Origin: Leifsonia sp. Root1293
GTDB lineage: Bacteria > Actinomycetota > Actinomycetes > Actinomycetales > Microbacteriaceae
DNA length: 64,000 bases
Reading direction: 5' to 3'
Assembly: GCF_001425325.1 (NCBI RefSeq)
Contig: NZ_LMEH01000002.1
Span: 803,248 to 867,247 of the forward strand
Part shown: in pieces, positions 25,015 to 32,745 of the stretch
Layout: each line of letters starts with the position of its first letter
Position numbering within the stretch: the stretch's first letter is position 1
The notes under the pieces: model-generated
The model's input: the letters and a program-made list of their open reading frames with translations, nothing else
Databases searched by the model: none
Told to the model about the DNA's origin: nothing
Translations under genes and position numbers: made by a program

Positions 25015-25308
25015 CTACTTCGCCGCCGGATTCGATGCAGCCCCGTCGAGCCAGAGCGTGTCGCTCGGATCGCTGTGGGTCGTGCCCGTGTTCACGTGCT
25101 TCTGGCTGATCTGCGGACCCTTCGTGATCACGTGCACGAGTGCCATGCCGTGGCCCTTGCCCAGCTGGTAGTCGTCGGCCAGCCAGGCCAGGATCGGCCC
25201 GGCCTTCGTCGTCTCGTCGAAGCCCTTCTCGTGTGCGAGATCGATGAACTGACGCGGGGTGAGCCCGGTCTTCGCCTCGATGTTGTCGAGGTAGGCCTGA
25301 AACGTCAT
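25015..25308 (-). CDS. DUF4287 domain protein
   Basis: A 97-residue protein with the compact DUF4287 domain: MTFQAYLDNIEAKTGLTPRQ, FIDLAHEKGF and KAGPILAWLADDYQLGKGHG, then MALVHVI. The family is widespread and of unknown function; some are thought to bind DNA or small ligands. GGAGCACCC precedes the ATG. Its stop is 3 bp from the convergent small-protein stop. The cupin gene immediately upstream on the same strand (22 bp) may share its transcript. Confidence 0.85.
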   Translation of the reverse strand: MTFQAYLDNIEAKTGLTPRQFIDLAHEKGFDETTKAGPILAWLADDYQLGKGHGMALVHVITKGPQISQKHVNTGTTHSDPSDTLWLDGAASNPAAK

Positions 25309-25330
25309 GGGTGCTCCTTCGCGGTCGGGC

Positions 25331-25729
25331 TCAGTCGGCCCAGGTCTGGATGATCGTGTCCGACGCATGGATGCAGAGGATGCGCAGGCGCCCCGTGCCG
25401 GAGTTCTTGAAACCATGCCATACGCCTGCCGGAACTGTGGCCGTGTCTTCGGCGTTCGCGATGAGGGTTGCCGTTCCGACGGTGATGCGCGCCGTGCCCT
25501 CGATGACGAACCAGGTCTCGGTGTACGGATGCCAGTGCAGGTCGGGCCCGTCTCCGGGCTCGGCGTCGACGAAGAAGTAGGAGATGCCGGCCCCGTGTTC
25601 GCGACCCACGAAGCGGCGGGTGCCCTTGCTGCCGATCAGCAGAGCCTGCGGAGGAATGATCTCAGGGGTGACGGGTGCGGCATCGCTCGGGTGCATCGTG
25701 ATCTCGGCTGGACTGCTGGAGACGGGCAT
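25331..25729 (-). CDS. Cupin-domain protein
   Basis: A 132-residue cupin with a clear first motif, DLHWHPYTETWFVIEGTARI (around residues 64-83; H66, H68 and E72), and a second motif ATVPAGVWHGFKNSGTGRLR (H at the family position). These residues could bind a divalent metal. A longer in-frame extension upstream overlaps the divergent VOC gene and looks noncoding, so the ATG at 25729 is used. It precedes the DUF4287 gene by 22 bp on the same strand. Confidence 0.82.
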   Translation of the reverse strand: MPVSSSPAEITMHPSDAAPVTPEIIPPQALLIGSKGTRRFVGREHGAGISYFFVDAEPGDGPDLHWHPYTETWFVIEGTARITVGTATLIANAEDTATVPAGVWHGFKNSGTGRLRILCIHASDTIIQTWAD

Positions 25730-25850
25730 GGCGGCCTCGATTCCGGATGATCGGGGAGCGACGGGATGCCGCTCGCGCTGGAGCCAGCCTCTCACCGCGG
25801 CTCTCGCCGAATCCAGTGCCGACCTCGGCTCCGGAAGTAGCATGCAACGC

Positions 25851-26288
25851 ATGGCCATCACACTCGACAACGTCGGCATCGCCGTTCGCGACATCGAAGC
25901 CGCGATCTCCTTCTTCACCGACCTCGGGCTCACCGTTGTCGGCCGCGACACCATCAGCGGTGAGTGGGCCGACACCGCCGTCGGCCTCGACGGCAACCAC
26001 GCCAGGATCGCCCTCCTCGAGACGCCGGACGGTCACGGCCGCATCGAGCTGTTCGAGTACATCCACCCCGACGCGATCGAGTCGGAGCCGACGCGACCCA
26101 ACGACATCGGCATGCACAGGGTGGCGTTCGCCGTCGACGACATCGACGAAGCCCTCGCCATCGCCGCGCGGCACGGATGCCACCCGCTTCGCGGCGTCGC
26201 CACCTATGAAGACGTCTACAAGCTCACGTACCTGCGCGGACCGAGCGGCATCCTCGTGATGCTGGCGCAGAAGCTGACGGAGGGCTGA
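25851..26288 (+). CDS. VOC family protein (glyoxalase/dioxygenase fold)
   Basis: A 145-residue protein made of two paired betaalphabetabetabeta modules. It begins MAITLDNVGIAVRDIEAAIS FFTDLG, then GRIELFEYIHP (glutamate at the metal position) and IGMHRVAFAVDDIDEALAIA (histidine), ending YLRGPSGILVMLAQ. The metal ligands of the superfamily are largely present, so it could be a catalytic lyase or dioxygenase, with unknown substrate. ATG 25842 (MQR-MAIT) is an alternative start 9 nt upstream. Confidence 0.82.
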   Translation: MAITLDNVGIAVRDIEAAISFFTDLGLTVVGRDTISGEWADTAVGLDGNHARIALLETPDGHGRIELFEYIHPDAIESEPTRPNDIGMHRVAFAVDDIDEALAIAARHGCHPLRGVATYEDVYKLTYLRGPSGILVMLAQKLTEG

Positions 26289-26307
26289 CCCTGCCTAGGC
26301 TGGACCC

Positions 26308-26994
26308 ATGACTCCAGCCGATGACGGCCCACGCTCCGAACTCCTGGCGCTGTGCGGGCGTCCGCTGGACTGGCACGCCGACCTGCAACAGGCGATGCTC
26401 GGGGCCGCGGAGTTGCGTCCGGCGGCGGTACTCGTGCTGTTCGGCGTGCTCGACGGCCACCCGGCGCGGGCGACAGGTCCCGTGCGCGGAGACCTCGACG
26501 TGCTGCTGCTGCGCCGAGCGTCGACGCTGCGATCGCACGCCGGGCAGATCGCCTTCCCCGGAGGTCGACTGGAGGCATCCGACGACGGTCCGATCGCGGG
26601 TGCCCTGCGCGAGGCCGTCGAGGAGACCGGGCTCGATCCTGACGGCATCGAGCCGCTCGGAACCCTGCCTCCGTTCCCCGTCCCCATCAGTCGGCATCTC
26701 GTCACCCCTGTGCCGGCGTGGTGGACGCACCCGTCGGAGGTGGCCGCCGTCGACCACGACGAGTCCGTCGACGTCTTCAGAGTGCCGGTGGCCGATCTGC
26801 TGCTGCCCGCGAACCGCGCCATCACATCGCACACGCTCGGAGGGCGCACCTATCGATCGCCGGCATTCACCGTGGACGGCAGGCTCATCTGGGGTTTCAC
26901 GGCCATGGTGCTGTCGCGCATGTTCGATGAGCTCGGCTGGGCCGAGCCCTGGGATGACGCCCGCGTCGTCGTGCCGGAGGATCTTCTGCCCTGA
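26308..26994 (+). CDS. Nudix CoA pyrophosphatase-like hydrolase
   Basis: A 228-residue Nudix hydrolase of the CoA pyrophosphatase subgroup. LRSHAGQIAFPGGRLEASDD (residues 74-93) is the subgroup signature (LRxHxGQxAFPGG), directly followed by the Nudix box end ALREAVEETGLD. Members cleave CoA or other nucleoside diphosphate derivatives, with Mg2+ held by the REAVEE glutamates. TAGGCT lies 6 nt before the ATG with no Shine-Dalgarno, a leaderless pattern. It precedes a bifunctional nuclease family gene. Confidence 0.88.
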   Translation: MTPADDGPRSELLALCGRPLDWHADLQQAMLGAAELRPAAVLVLFGVLDGHPARATGPVRGDLDVLLLRRASTLRSHAGQIAFPGGRLEASDDGPIAGALREAVEETGLDPDGIEPLGTLPPFPVPISRHLVTPVPAWWTHPSEVAAVDHDESVDVFRVPVADLLLPANRAITSHTLGGRTYRSPAFTVDGRLIWGFTAMVLSRMFDELGWAEPWDDARVVVPEDLLP

Positions 26995-27135
26995 GGCACG
27001 ACCACCCGGTCGCCTCCTTGACGCACCGGTGACGGGAACTTCGCGCCCGGAACTCCTGACCGGCTCACGGCATCCGGATCTACCATGGCAGTCTCGGCTG
27101 ATTCAGCCGGCTGTCGGTCTGCGATGGGAGGCGTC

Positions 27136-27630
27136 ATGGTGCAGGTCCGCATCCTCGGGGTGGCGCTCGACTCGGCGCTGCAGCACATCATCCTGTTGAA
27201 GCCCGTGCTCGAGGAGCCTGGTCAGGGGAGGGTCGTGCCGATCTGGGTGGGTGAGCTCGAGGCGAACTCGATCCTCATGGCGACGCAGGGCGAGGAACCG
27301 CCGCGGCCGCTCACGCACGACCTCATGAAGACGATGCTCGAGACCCTCGGCGCCGAGGTCGAGCGAGTGGACGTGACCCGCATCGAAGACGGAACGTTCT
27401 ATGCGGAGATCACCCTGATGACGCCATCGGGTCGCCGCGTGATCGACGCGCGCCCGTCCGATTCCCTCGGTCTGGCGGCTCGGTTCCATTCGCCGATCTG
27501 GGTCGCTGATGCCGTGGTCGAGGAGGCCGGGATCCCGGCGGAGCTCGTCGACGTCGCCGAGGACGAGGAGAAGCTCGAGGAGTTCAAGGAGTTCCTCGAA
27601 CACGTCGACCCCGAGGACTTCCAAGGCTGA
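27136..27630 (+). CDS. Bifunctional nuclease family protein (DUF151)
   Basis: A 164-residue protein of the BFN/DUF151 family: MVQVRILGVALDSALQHIIL, VVPIWVGELEANSILMATQG, RPLTHDLMKTMLETLGAEVE and RVIDARPSDSLGLAARFHSP are all diagnostic. Plant members have RNase and DNase activity; in bacteria the role is not settled. The C terminus is very acidic (DEEKLEEFKEFLEHVDPEDF). GGGAGG precedes the ATG. In many actinobacteria this gene is near a MerR regulator, which is not the case here. Confidence 0.88.
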   Translation: MVQVRILGVALDSALQHIILLKPVLEEPGQGRVVPIWVGELEANSILMATQGEEPPRPLTHDLMKTMLETLGAEVERVDVTRIEDGTFYAEITLMTPSGRRVIDARPSDSLGLAARFHSPIWVADAVVEEAGIPAELVDVAEDEEKLEEFKEFLEHVDPEDFQG

Positions 27631-27648
27631 AGCGGCCGTATTCCTTCC

Positions 27649-27686
27649 TCCTATCGATTGACAAACGATAGGAATCGAGCGTTAAT
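27649..27686. promoter_or_regulatory. Operator-promoter of the DUF2975-HTH operon
   Basis: An 8-bp perfect inverted repeat, TCCTATCG-9 nt-CGATAGGA (27649-27673), contains TTGACA (27658-27663) in its centre. A -10-like GTTAAT follows at 27681-27686 with a 17-bp spacer, which puts the transcription start on or next to the ATG at 27693. The site would let a regulator, probably the HTH protein encoded by the second gene, block the -35 element. Confidence 0.65.
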
Positions 27687-27692
27687 CAATGC

Positions 27693-28190
27693 ATGAGAAG
27701 CATCGATCGCGTCGTCGTACCGCTCAGAGTGCTGCTGGTGCTCGTCTTCGTCGGTCTGCTCGTCGCGCAGACCTTCAGCCTGCCCGGAACGTTCCGGTAC
27801 CTGGCGGAACGGAACCCCGACCTCGGGTCGGTGCCGTGGCTGCTGCTCGCCTTCTCCGTGGTCGAACTGCTCTGCATCCAGGTGGTGATCGTGTGCACCT
27901 GGCGCCTGCTCACCCTCGTGCGGGCCGACCGCATCTTCAGCGAGGAATCGTTCGGCTGGGTCGACGGCATCGTCTGGGCACTGGTCGTCGGCTGGGCCCT
28001 GCTCGCCGGTGTCTCGGCCGTCATCGTGGGCGTCATCTACTTCACGCCCGAGCTCCGCGATCCCGGAACTCCCATGCTGCTGTTCGGCATCGTCCTGATC
28101 GGCGGTGTTGTCGTGCTGACCGTTGTCGTGCTGCGCGCCCTGCTCAGGCAGGCAGCCGTGCTGCGGGCCGACATGGAGGACGTCATCTGA
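27693..28190 (+). CDS. DUF2975 membrane protein
   Basis: A 165-residue protein with four membrane helices: about 8-28, 48-71, 87-112 and 118-140. The pattern, including TWRLLTLVRADRIFSEESFGWVDGI between helices 2 and 3, is that of the DUF2975 family, which is almost always followed by a small HTH regulator, as here. The stop overlaps the next gene's start (TGATG). The predicted promoter implies a leaderless transcript beginning at this ATG. The pair may act as a membrane sensor with a partner repressor. Confidence 0.85.
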   Translation: MRSIDRVVVPLRVLLVLVFVGLLVAQTFSLPGTFRYLAERNPDLGSVPWLLLAFSVVELLCIQVVIVCTWRLLTLVRADRIFSEESFGWVDGIVWALVVGWALLAGVSAVIVGVIYFTPELRDPGTPMLLFGIVLIGGVVVLTVVVLRALLRQAAVLRADMEDVI

Positions 28191-28417
28191 TGATCGTCGT
28201 TCGCATCGACGTGGAGCTCGCCAAGCGCAAGATGAGCGTCGGCGAGTTCGCCGAGCGGATCGGACTCACGCCGGCGAACGTGGCCGTGCTGAAGAACGGT
28301 CGCGCGAAGGCTGTGCGGTTCAGCACGCTCGACGCCATGTGCCGGGTGCTCGAGTGCCAGCCTGGAGACCTGCTCGAGTACGTGGACTCTGAGGACGAGC
28401 CTGACCTGATCATCTGA
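28190..28417 (+). CDS. Small HTH (Cro/C1-type, YozG-like) regulator
   Basis: A 75-residue protein that is almost only an HTH: VVRIDVELAKRKMSVGEFAE, IGLTPANVAVLKNGRAKAVR and FSTLDAMCRVLECQPGDLLE, with an acidic tail (DSEDEPDL). It starts inside the DUF2975 stop codon, so translation is coupled. Proteins of this YozG-like type accompany DUF2975 membrane proteins. The inverted repeat over the operon's -35 box is the likely binding site, giving autoregulation. Confidence 0.88.
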   Translation: MIVVRIDVELAKRKMSVGEFAERIGLTPANVAVLKNGRAKAVRFSTLDAMCRVLECQPGDLLEYVDSEDEPDLII

Positions 28418-28442
28418 CGGGACAGCGGGCGGGAAGTTTCTC

Positions 28443-28477
28443 ATCGACGATGTCGATTCCCCATCGCGCCGTTCGAC
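28443..28477 (+). promoter_or_regulatory. ECF42-type promoter in front of the YCII-sigma operon
   Basis: TGTCGA (28451-28456) and CGAC (28474-28477) are separated by exactly 17 nt upstream of the YCII gene. As far as I recall, ECF42 promoters have a TGTCGA -35 and a CGA/TC -10, so this fits autoregulation by the sigma factor two genes down. TGTCGA also overlaps a small inverted repeat, ATCGAC-GAT-GTCGAT (28443-28457). Confidence 0.6.
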
Positions 28478-28528
28478 CTTGGGGTGAGAAGGTCGAAGCG
28501 CGACCTGACACGAACAAGGAGAATTCCG

Positions 28529-28948
28529 ATGGCCAAGTACATGCTGATCATGCGCTCGAGCGACGACGTCGCCTCGAAGTTCGCCGAGGCCGATTTCAAC
28601 GACCTGCTCGAAGCGATGGGACGGTTCAACGACGAACTCATCCGCGCCGGCGTTCTGCTCGCGGCCGAGGGCCTCGACGACCCGAACAGCGGTGTGGTGG
28701 TCGACTTCACCGGCGAGAGCCCCGTCGTCAGCGATGGTCCTTACGGGGAGACGAAGGAGCTGTTCAACGGCTTCTACATCCTCGACGTCGCGTCGCAGCA
28801 GGAGGCTGTGGAGTGGGCCAAGCGGGCGCCGTACACCGAGGGAACCAAGATGGAGATCCGTCGCGTGCCGTCGATCGACGAGTTCCCCCAGGACAACGTG
28901 TGGATCCAGAAGGAGCGCGCCTGGCGCGAACAGACGGGGCAGCTCTGA
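28529..28948 (+). CDS. YCII/DGPF family protein linked to an ECF sigma factor
   Basis: A 139-residue protein with the YCII-like ferredoxin fold: MAKYMLIMRSSDD at the start, the defining DGPYGETKE (69-77; usually DGPF) and GFYILDVASQQEAVEWAKRA. Genes of this DGPF type accompany ECF42 sigma factors, and here the sigma gene starts 4 nt after the stop. GGAG precedes the ATG. The biochemical role is not established. Confidence 0.9.
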   Translation: MAKYMLIMRSSDDVASKFAEADFNDLLEAMGRFNDELIRAGVLLAAEGLDDPNSGVVVDFTGESPVVSDGPYGETKELFNGFYILDVASQQEAVEWAKRAPYTEGTKMEIRRVPSIDEFPQDNVWIQKERAWREQTGQL

Positions 28949-28952
28949 TCGC

Positions 28953-30209
28953 GTGGTGAGCACGAGCGAGGCGCGGGGCGCCGTCGAGGCGGTGTGGCGC
29001 ATCGAGTCCGCGCGCATCGTCGGCGCCCTCGCCCGCTACACCGGCGACTTCTCGCTGGCGGAGGACCTCGCGCAGGAGGCTCTGGCCGAGGCGTTGGTGT
29101 CGTGGTCCGTCGACGGCGTGCCGCGCGAACCCACCGGATGGCTTCTCACCGTGGGACGTCGCCGCGCCATCGATGCCTTTCGCCGGCGTTCGGGCCGAGA
29201 CGAGCGCTACGCCCTGCTCGCCCGCGACCTCGACCTCGACGAGTCGACGCCGGGTGCCGACGCGCTCTTCGACCCCGACGTGATCGACGACGACGTGCTC
29301 GCCCTCATGTTCATCGCGTGCCACCCCGTGCTCTCGAAGGAGGCCCGGCTCTCCCTCACCCTGCGTGTCGTCGGCGGCCTCACCACGGAGGAGATCGCGC
29401 GAGCCCTGCTCATCCCGGTGCCGACGGTGCAGGCACGCATCACCCGGGCCAAGAAGACCCTCGCCGCGGCGCAGATCCCCTTCGGGGTTCCGGACGCCGC
29501 CGAGCTGCCGGAGCGCCTGGGCTCGGTGCTGCAGGTGATCTATCTGATCTTCACCGAGGGCTCGTACGCGTCTGGCGGTGATGTTTGGATGCGCTCGGAG
29601 CTCGCGGGCGAGGCCATGCGCCTGGCGCGCGTGCTGGCTCGACTGGATCCCGAACCCGAGGTCTTCGGCCTGCTCGCGCTCATGGAGCTCACAGCCGCCC
29701 GCTTCCCGGCCAGGATCGATGCCTCCGGCAGTCCGGTGCTTCTCGAGGATCAGGACCGGCGCCTCTGGGACCACGCTGCGATCCGGCGCGGACGCGCGGC
29801 ACTGGCCCGTGCGGTGAGTCCGAGCGGAGGCCTGCGCGTCTACGGTCTGCAGGCCTCGATCGCCGAGTGCCATGCCGTGGCGGCATCCGTCGGCGAAACG
29901 GACTGGCAGCGCATCGTCATCCTGTACGAGGCGCTCGGTCGGCTCGCGCCGTCGCCGATCGTCGAGCTGAACCGAGCCGTCGCAGTCGCGATGGACTCAG
30001 GGCCGGCGGATGGTCTCGGCGTGGTCGCCGTCATCGCGGAGCGCGGCGACCTGGCCGGATCGCACCTGCTTCCCGCGGTGCGCGGTGAGCTGCTGCTGCG
30101 CCTGGGGCGGCACGAGGAGGCGCAGAGCGCGCTCGCCGAGGCGCTGGAGCTGTGCACGAACGCCGCGGAGCGGGCGGCATTGCAGCGCAAGCTGGACGCG
30201 CTTCGGTAG
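28953..30209 (+). CDS. ECF42-group RNA polymerase sigma factor with C-terminal extension
   Basis: A 418-residue sigma factor. Region 2 lies at about 10-75 (LAEDLAQEALAEALVSWS, then GWLLTVGRRRAIDAFRRRSG) and region 4 at 115-175 (RLSLTLRVVGGLTTEEIARA, LLIPVPTVQARITRAKK). A long helical, TPR-like extension (about 185-418, with LNRAVAVAMDSGPADGL) replaces an anti-sigma factor, as in ECF42. The partner DGPF gene is directly upstream. GTG 28953 or the adjacent GTG 28956 is the start; 4 nt separate it from the partner's stop. A TGTCGA-N17-CGAC promoter precedes the operon. Confidence 0.9.
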   Translation: MVSTSEARGAVEAVWRIESARIVGALARYTGDFSLAEDLAQEALAEALVSWSVDGVPREPTGWLLTVGRRRAIDAFRRRSGRDERYALLARDLDLDESTPGADALFDPDVIDDDVLALMFIACHPVLSKEARLSLTLRVVGGLTTEEIARALLIPVPTVQARITRAKKTLAAAQIPFGVPDAAELPERLGSVLQVIYLIFTEGSYASGGDVWMRSELAGEAMRLARVLARLDPEPEVFGLLALMELTAARFPARIDASGSPVLLEDQDRRLWDHAAIRRGRAALARAVSPSGGLRVYGLQASIAECHAVAASVGETDWQRIVILYEALGRLAPSPIVELNRAVAVAMDSGPADGLGVVAVIAERGDLAGSHLLPAVRGELLLRLGRHEEAQSALAEALELCTNAAERAALQRKLDALR

Positions 30210-30248
30210 CGGGCGCCGGCCGACCGCCGGGGTGCGGCGGGCGCCTGA

Positions 30249-30365
30249 TAAACTGAACGTTCGACCGACATTCTTCGTCGGTGTGGTCGCGTCACCGATT
30301 CAGGGGCGTGATCCGGGCTGGAAACCCCGTGATCACGCAGTGCAATCGGAAAGCAGGCCACGCCT
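30249..30365. promoter_or_regulatory. Leader of the efflux pump gene with short palindromes
   Basis: This stretch contains the palindrome GAACGTTC (30255-30262) and the inverted repeat ACCGAC-7 nt-GTCGGT just after it, then two CGTGATC direct repeats around 30307 and 30331. The first elements resemble a repressor site (for example TetR-type) but no regulator gene is adjacent. I could not match the leader to a known riboswitch. Confidence 0.35.
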
Positions 30366-31853
30366 ATGTCTTCGTCCAGTTCGTCTTCGTCAACCTCTCG
30401 CCGCTGGTGGGTGCTCGTCACCCTCGCGCTCACGCAGCTCATCGTGGTGCTCGACGGCACCATTGTGAACATGGCGCTTCCGCAGGCGCAGCAGGAGCTC
30501 GGCTTGACCGACTCCGAGCGCCAGTGGGTCGTCACCGGCTACGCCCTCGCCTTCGGCGCCCTGCTGCTGCTCGGTGGCCGCATCGCCGACTACTGGGGAC
30601 GCAAGCGCGCCTACCTCGTGGGCATGGTCGGATTCGGAATCGCCTCGGTCATCGGAGGGATCGCCCAGAACGGCACCGAGCTCATCCTCGCCCGCGGACT
30701 GCAGGGAGTGTTCGCCGCACTCATGGCCCCGGCAGCGCTCGCGCTGCTCACCATGACCTTCCCGAGCGGACGCGACCGCAACCGGGCCTTCGCGGTGTTC
30801 GGCGCCGTCGCGGGAGCGGGCGCCGGTGTCGGCATGCTGCTCGGCGGTCTGCTCACGGAGGCGGCCGACTGGCGGTGGTGCCTGCTCGTGAACGTTCCGG
30901 TGGTCGTCATCGCCTTCATCGCCGGAGCCATCCTGGTGACCGAGAGCCGTGCCGAGGGAGAGAACCGCTACGACATCCCCGGTGTCATCACGGTGACGCT
31001 CGGGCTCGGCTCGCTCGTCTACGGGTTCACCCTCGCCGAGGAGAGCTGGACATCGGTCGGCACCGTCGGCTTCATCGCCGCCGGAGTCGTGCTGCTCGCG
31101 GCCTTCGTCTGGATCGAGTCGCGCGTCGGTCAGCCCCTGCTTCCGCTGCGCATCGTGCTCGACAGGGTGCGCGGCGGCGCCTTCCTGCTGCAGGCGATCG
31201 CAGGCAGCGTGATGATCGGCGCGATGGTGTTCCTCACCTTCCACCTGCAGATCGTGCTCGGGCTCTCGCCTCTCGTGGCTGGGTTCGCCACCCTCCCGTT
31301 GCCCGTGGTCATCTCGCTGTGCGCCCCGCTCGCCACCAAGGTGCTCTCGACCTGGGGACCGCGTCCGCTGATGATCGGCGGAACGCTGGTGGCAGCGGCC
31401 GGGCTCGGCTACCTCAGCCTCATCACTGTCGACGGCAGCTACGTCGTGCAGGTGCTGCCCGCCCTCGTGCTGCTCGGAATCGGCATGGCGATGCTGTTCA
31501 TCCCGATGCAGAACCTCGCGCTCGCCGGAGTCGCTCCGCACGATGCCGGGGCCGCGAGCGCCACGGCCAACGCCGCCATGCAGATCGGCGGGTCGATCGG
31601 CCTGTCGATCTTCGCGACGGCGTACGCCTCCGCCATCCGTGACGCCTCGGTGCCCGGCTCGATGGACGCGCTGGTCGACGGCTACTCGGCCGCCTTCCTG
31701 AGCGCCGCCATCGCCATGCTCGTCGGCACTGTCATCGCGATCGCGCTCATTCGCCGGCCGAAGCTGCAGGCGGCGACGGATGCGGCTTCGGATGCGTCGT
31801 CGGTCGACGATGAGGCTCCCACGGGGTCGGTGCCGGTCACGTCAGGTCGCTGA
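30366..31853 (+). CDS. MFS efflux transporter of the DHA2 (14-helix) type
   Basis: A 495-residue permease with about 14 membrane helices. Helix 1 contains LALTQLIVVLDGTIVNMALP (motif D1 of the DHA2 drug:proton antiporters), followed by LLLLGGRIADYWGRKRAYLV (motif A). Helix 5 has GAVAGAGAGVGMLLGGLLTE, which is motif C and marks export. The substrate is unknown. The N terminus is a serine run and the C terminus a hydrophilic tail with Asp/Ala/Ser. No dedicated regulator adjoins it. Confidence 0.9.
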   Translation: MSSSSSSSSTSRRWWVLVTLALTQLIVVLDGTIVNMALPQAQQELGLTDSERQWVVTGYALAFGALLLLGGRIADYWGRKRAYLVGMVGFGIASVIGGIAQNGTELILARGLQGVFAALMAPAALALLTMTFPSGRDRNRAFAVFGAVAGAGAGVGMLLGGLLTEAADWRWCLLVNVPVVVIAFIAGAILVTESRAEGENRYDIPGVITVTLGLGSLVYGFTLAEESWTSVGTVGFIAAGVVLLAAFVWIESRVGQPLLPLRIVLDRVRGGAFLLQAIAGSVMIGAMVFLTFHLQIVLGLSPLVAGFATLPLPVVISLCAPLATKVLSTWGPRPLMIGGTLVAAAGLGYLSLITVDGSYVVQVLPALVLLGIGMAMLFIPMQNLALAGVAPHDAGAASATANAAMQIGGSIGLSIFATAYASAIRDASVPGSMDALVDGYSAAFLSAAIAMLVGTVIAIALIRRPKLQAATDAASDASSVDDEAPTGSVPVTSGR

Positions 31854-31904
31854 GCCCGGGCGAAGGCCGCGGTCGAAGCGCTTCGAGCGGTCCGCCGCTG
31901 ACGC

Positions 31905-31943
31905 GCGCTTCGGGCGGTCGCTTCGCTCGGCCCTCAGCGAGCG
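31905..31943 (+). repeat. R2-like repeat between convergent genes
   Basis: GCGCTTCGGGCGGTCGCTTC followed by GCTCGGCCCTCAGCGAGCGG: a hybrid with the R2 ends and an R1-type TCGCTTCGCTC core. It lies between two convergent stop codons (31853 and 31950), where a bidirectional terminator would be expected. Confidence 0.7.
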
Positions 31944-31949
31944 GTCTTT

Positions 31950-32681
31950 TCAGCGAGTGGGAATCGAACGGATGCGGTCCCGACTGCTCGGGATCGCATC
32001 CGTCACCCGTTCCCACGACCCGCCGCGCTGCACCTCGTAGGCGCTGAAGGCGCACGGGATGCCGTGCGCCTCGAGCAGGTCGGCGGAGTCCATCAGCTGG
32101 AAGTGCAGGTGCGGCGACGTGGAGTTGCCCGTGTGGCCGACGCGGCCGAGCACGTCACCCGCGTGCACGCGCTGACCGGGGCTGACGCTCACGCTGCCGG
32201 GCTGCAGGTGGGCGAACCCGGCGAAGATCGAGGCGGGGGCGTCCGGCCGGTCTGCAGAGCAGGTGCTCGGATCGAGCCTCAGTGTCACGTGGTTTCCCAT
32301 GATGGCGCCCAGCCTCCCCGGGGTGAACGTCAGCCCGTTCCAGGTCATGCGCGTGAGCTCGCGCACGGGGTGGATCCACTCGCGCTCGGGCGTGCCGTCG
32401 CTCGCGCCCACGACGACACCGTCACAGGGAGCGTGAACTGATGCGCCCCACGCGTAGCAGTCGCGCGCCCGCACGCCGAGGAGGTTGCCGCGCAGTCCGC
32501 CCGCTGGGCTGAAATGGCCGCCCGGCCGCTCGTCGACCTTGAGGAAGTCGTAGGCGTACGTCTGCCCGAGCACGTCGACGCCGTGACTCGGCACGCGGGT
32601 GGCCGGTGTGGTCACCGCGAGCCATCCCTCGCCGCGAAGCGGAAGGCCGACGACGACGGGATGGTCGGGGGAGTAGCGCAT
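31950..32681 (-). CDS. M23-family (LytM-like) metallopeptidase
   Basis: A 243-residue protein with a LytM-type fold: SHGVDVLGQTYAYDF (H33, D36 region), VHAPCDGVVVGA (81-92), MGNHVTL, AHLQPGSVSVSPGQ (H158), VLGRVGHTGNS and the zinc-binding HLHFQ (H191, H193). All elements of an active M23 site appear present. No signal peptide is visible from ATG 32681, which is odd for a peptidoglycan hydrolase; a longer frame upstream overlaps the next gene and is rejected. Substrate and location are uncertain. Confidence 0.8.
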   Translation of the reverse strand: MRYSPDHPVVVGLPLRGEGWLAVTTPATRVPSHGVDVLGQTYAYDFLKVDERPGGHFSPAGGLRGNLLGVRARDCYAWGASVHAPCDGVVVGASDGTPEREWIHPVRELTRMTWNGLTFTPGRLGAIMGNHVTLRLDPSTCSADRPDAPASIFAGFAHLQPGSVSVSPGQRVHAGDVLGRVGHTGNSTSPHLHFQLMDSADLLEAHGIPCAFSAYEVQRGGSWERVTDAIPSSRDRIRSIPTR

Positions 32682-32745
32682 GATCGGATCGGGCTCGGGG
32701 ACTGAGGCTTCAGGCGTGCGTTCCGGCTCCGGCTGGCGGCATCCG

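Noticed and set aside
25730..25996. N-terminal extension of the cupin protein at 25331
   Set aside because: The frame stays open but overlaps the VOC gene on the other strand and encodes no conserved residues; the ATG at 25729 gives the normal cupin length.
30249..30365. Possible riboswitch before the DHA2 efflux gene
   Set aside because: GGAAACCCC and repeated CGTGATC elements are suggestive, but I could not fold them into any known riboswitch consensus; only short palindromes remain.
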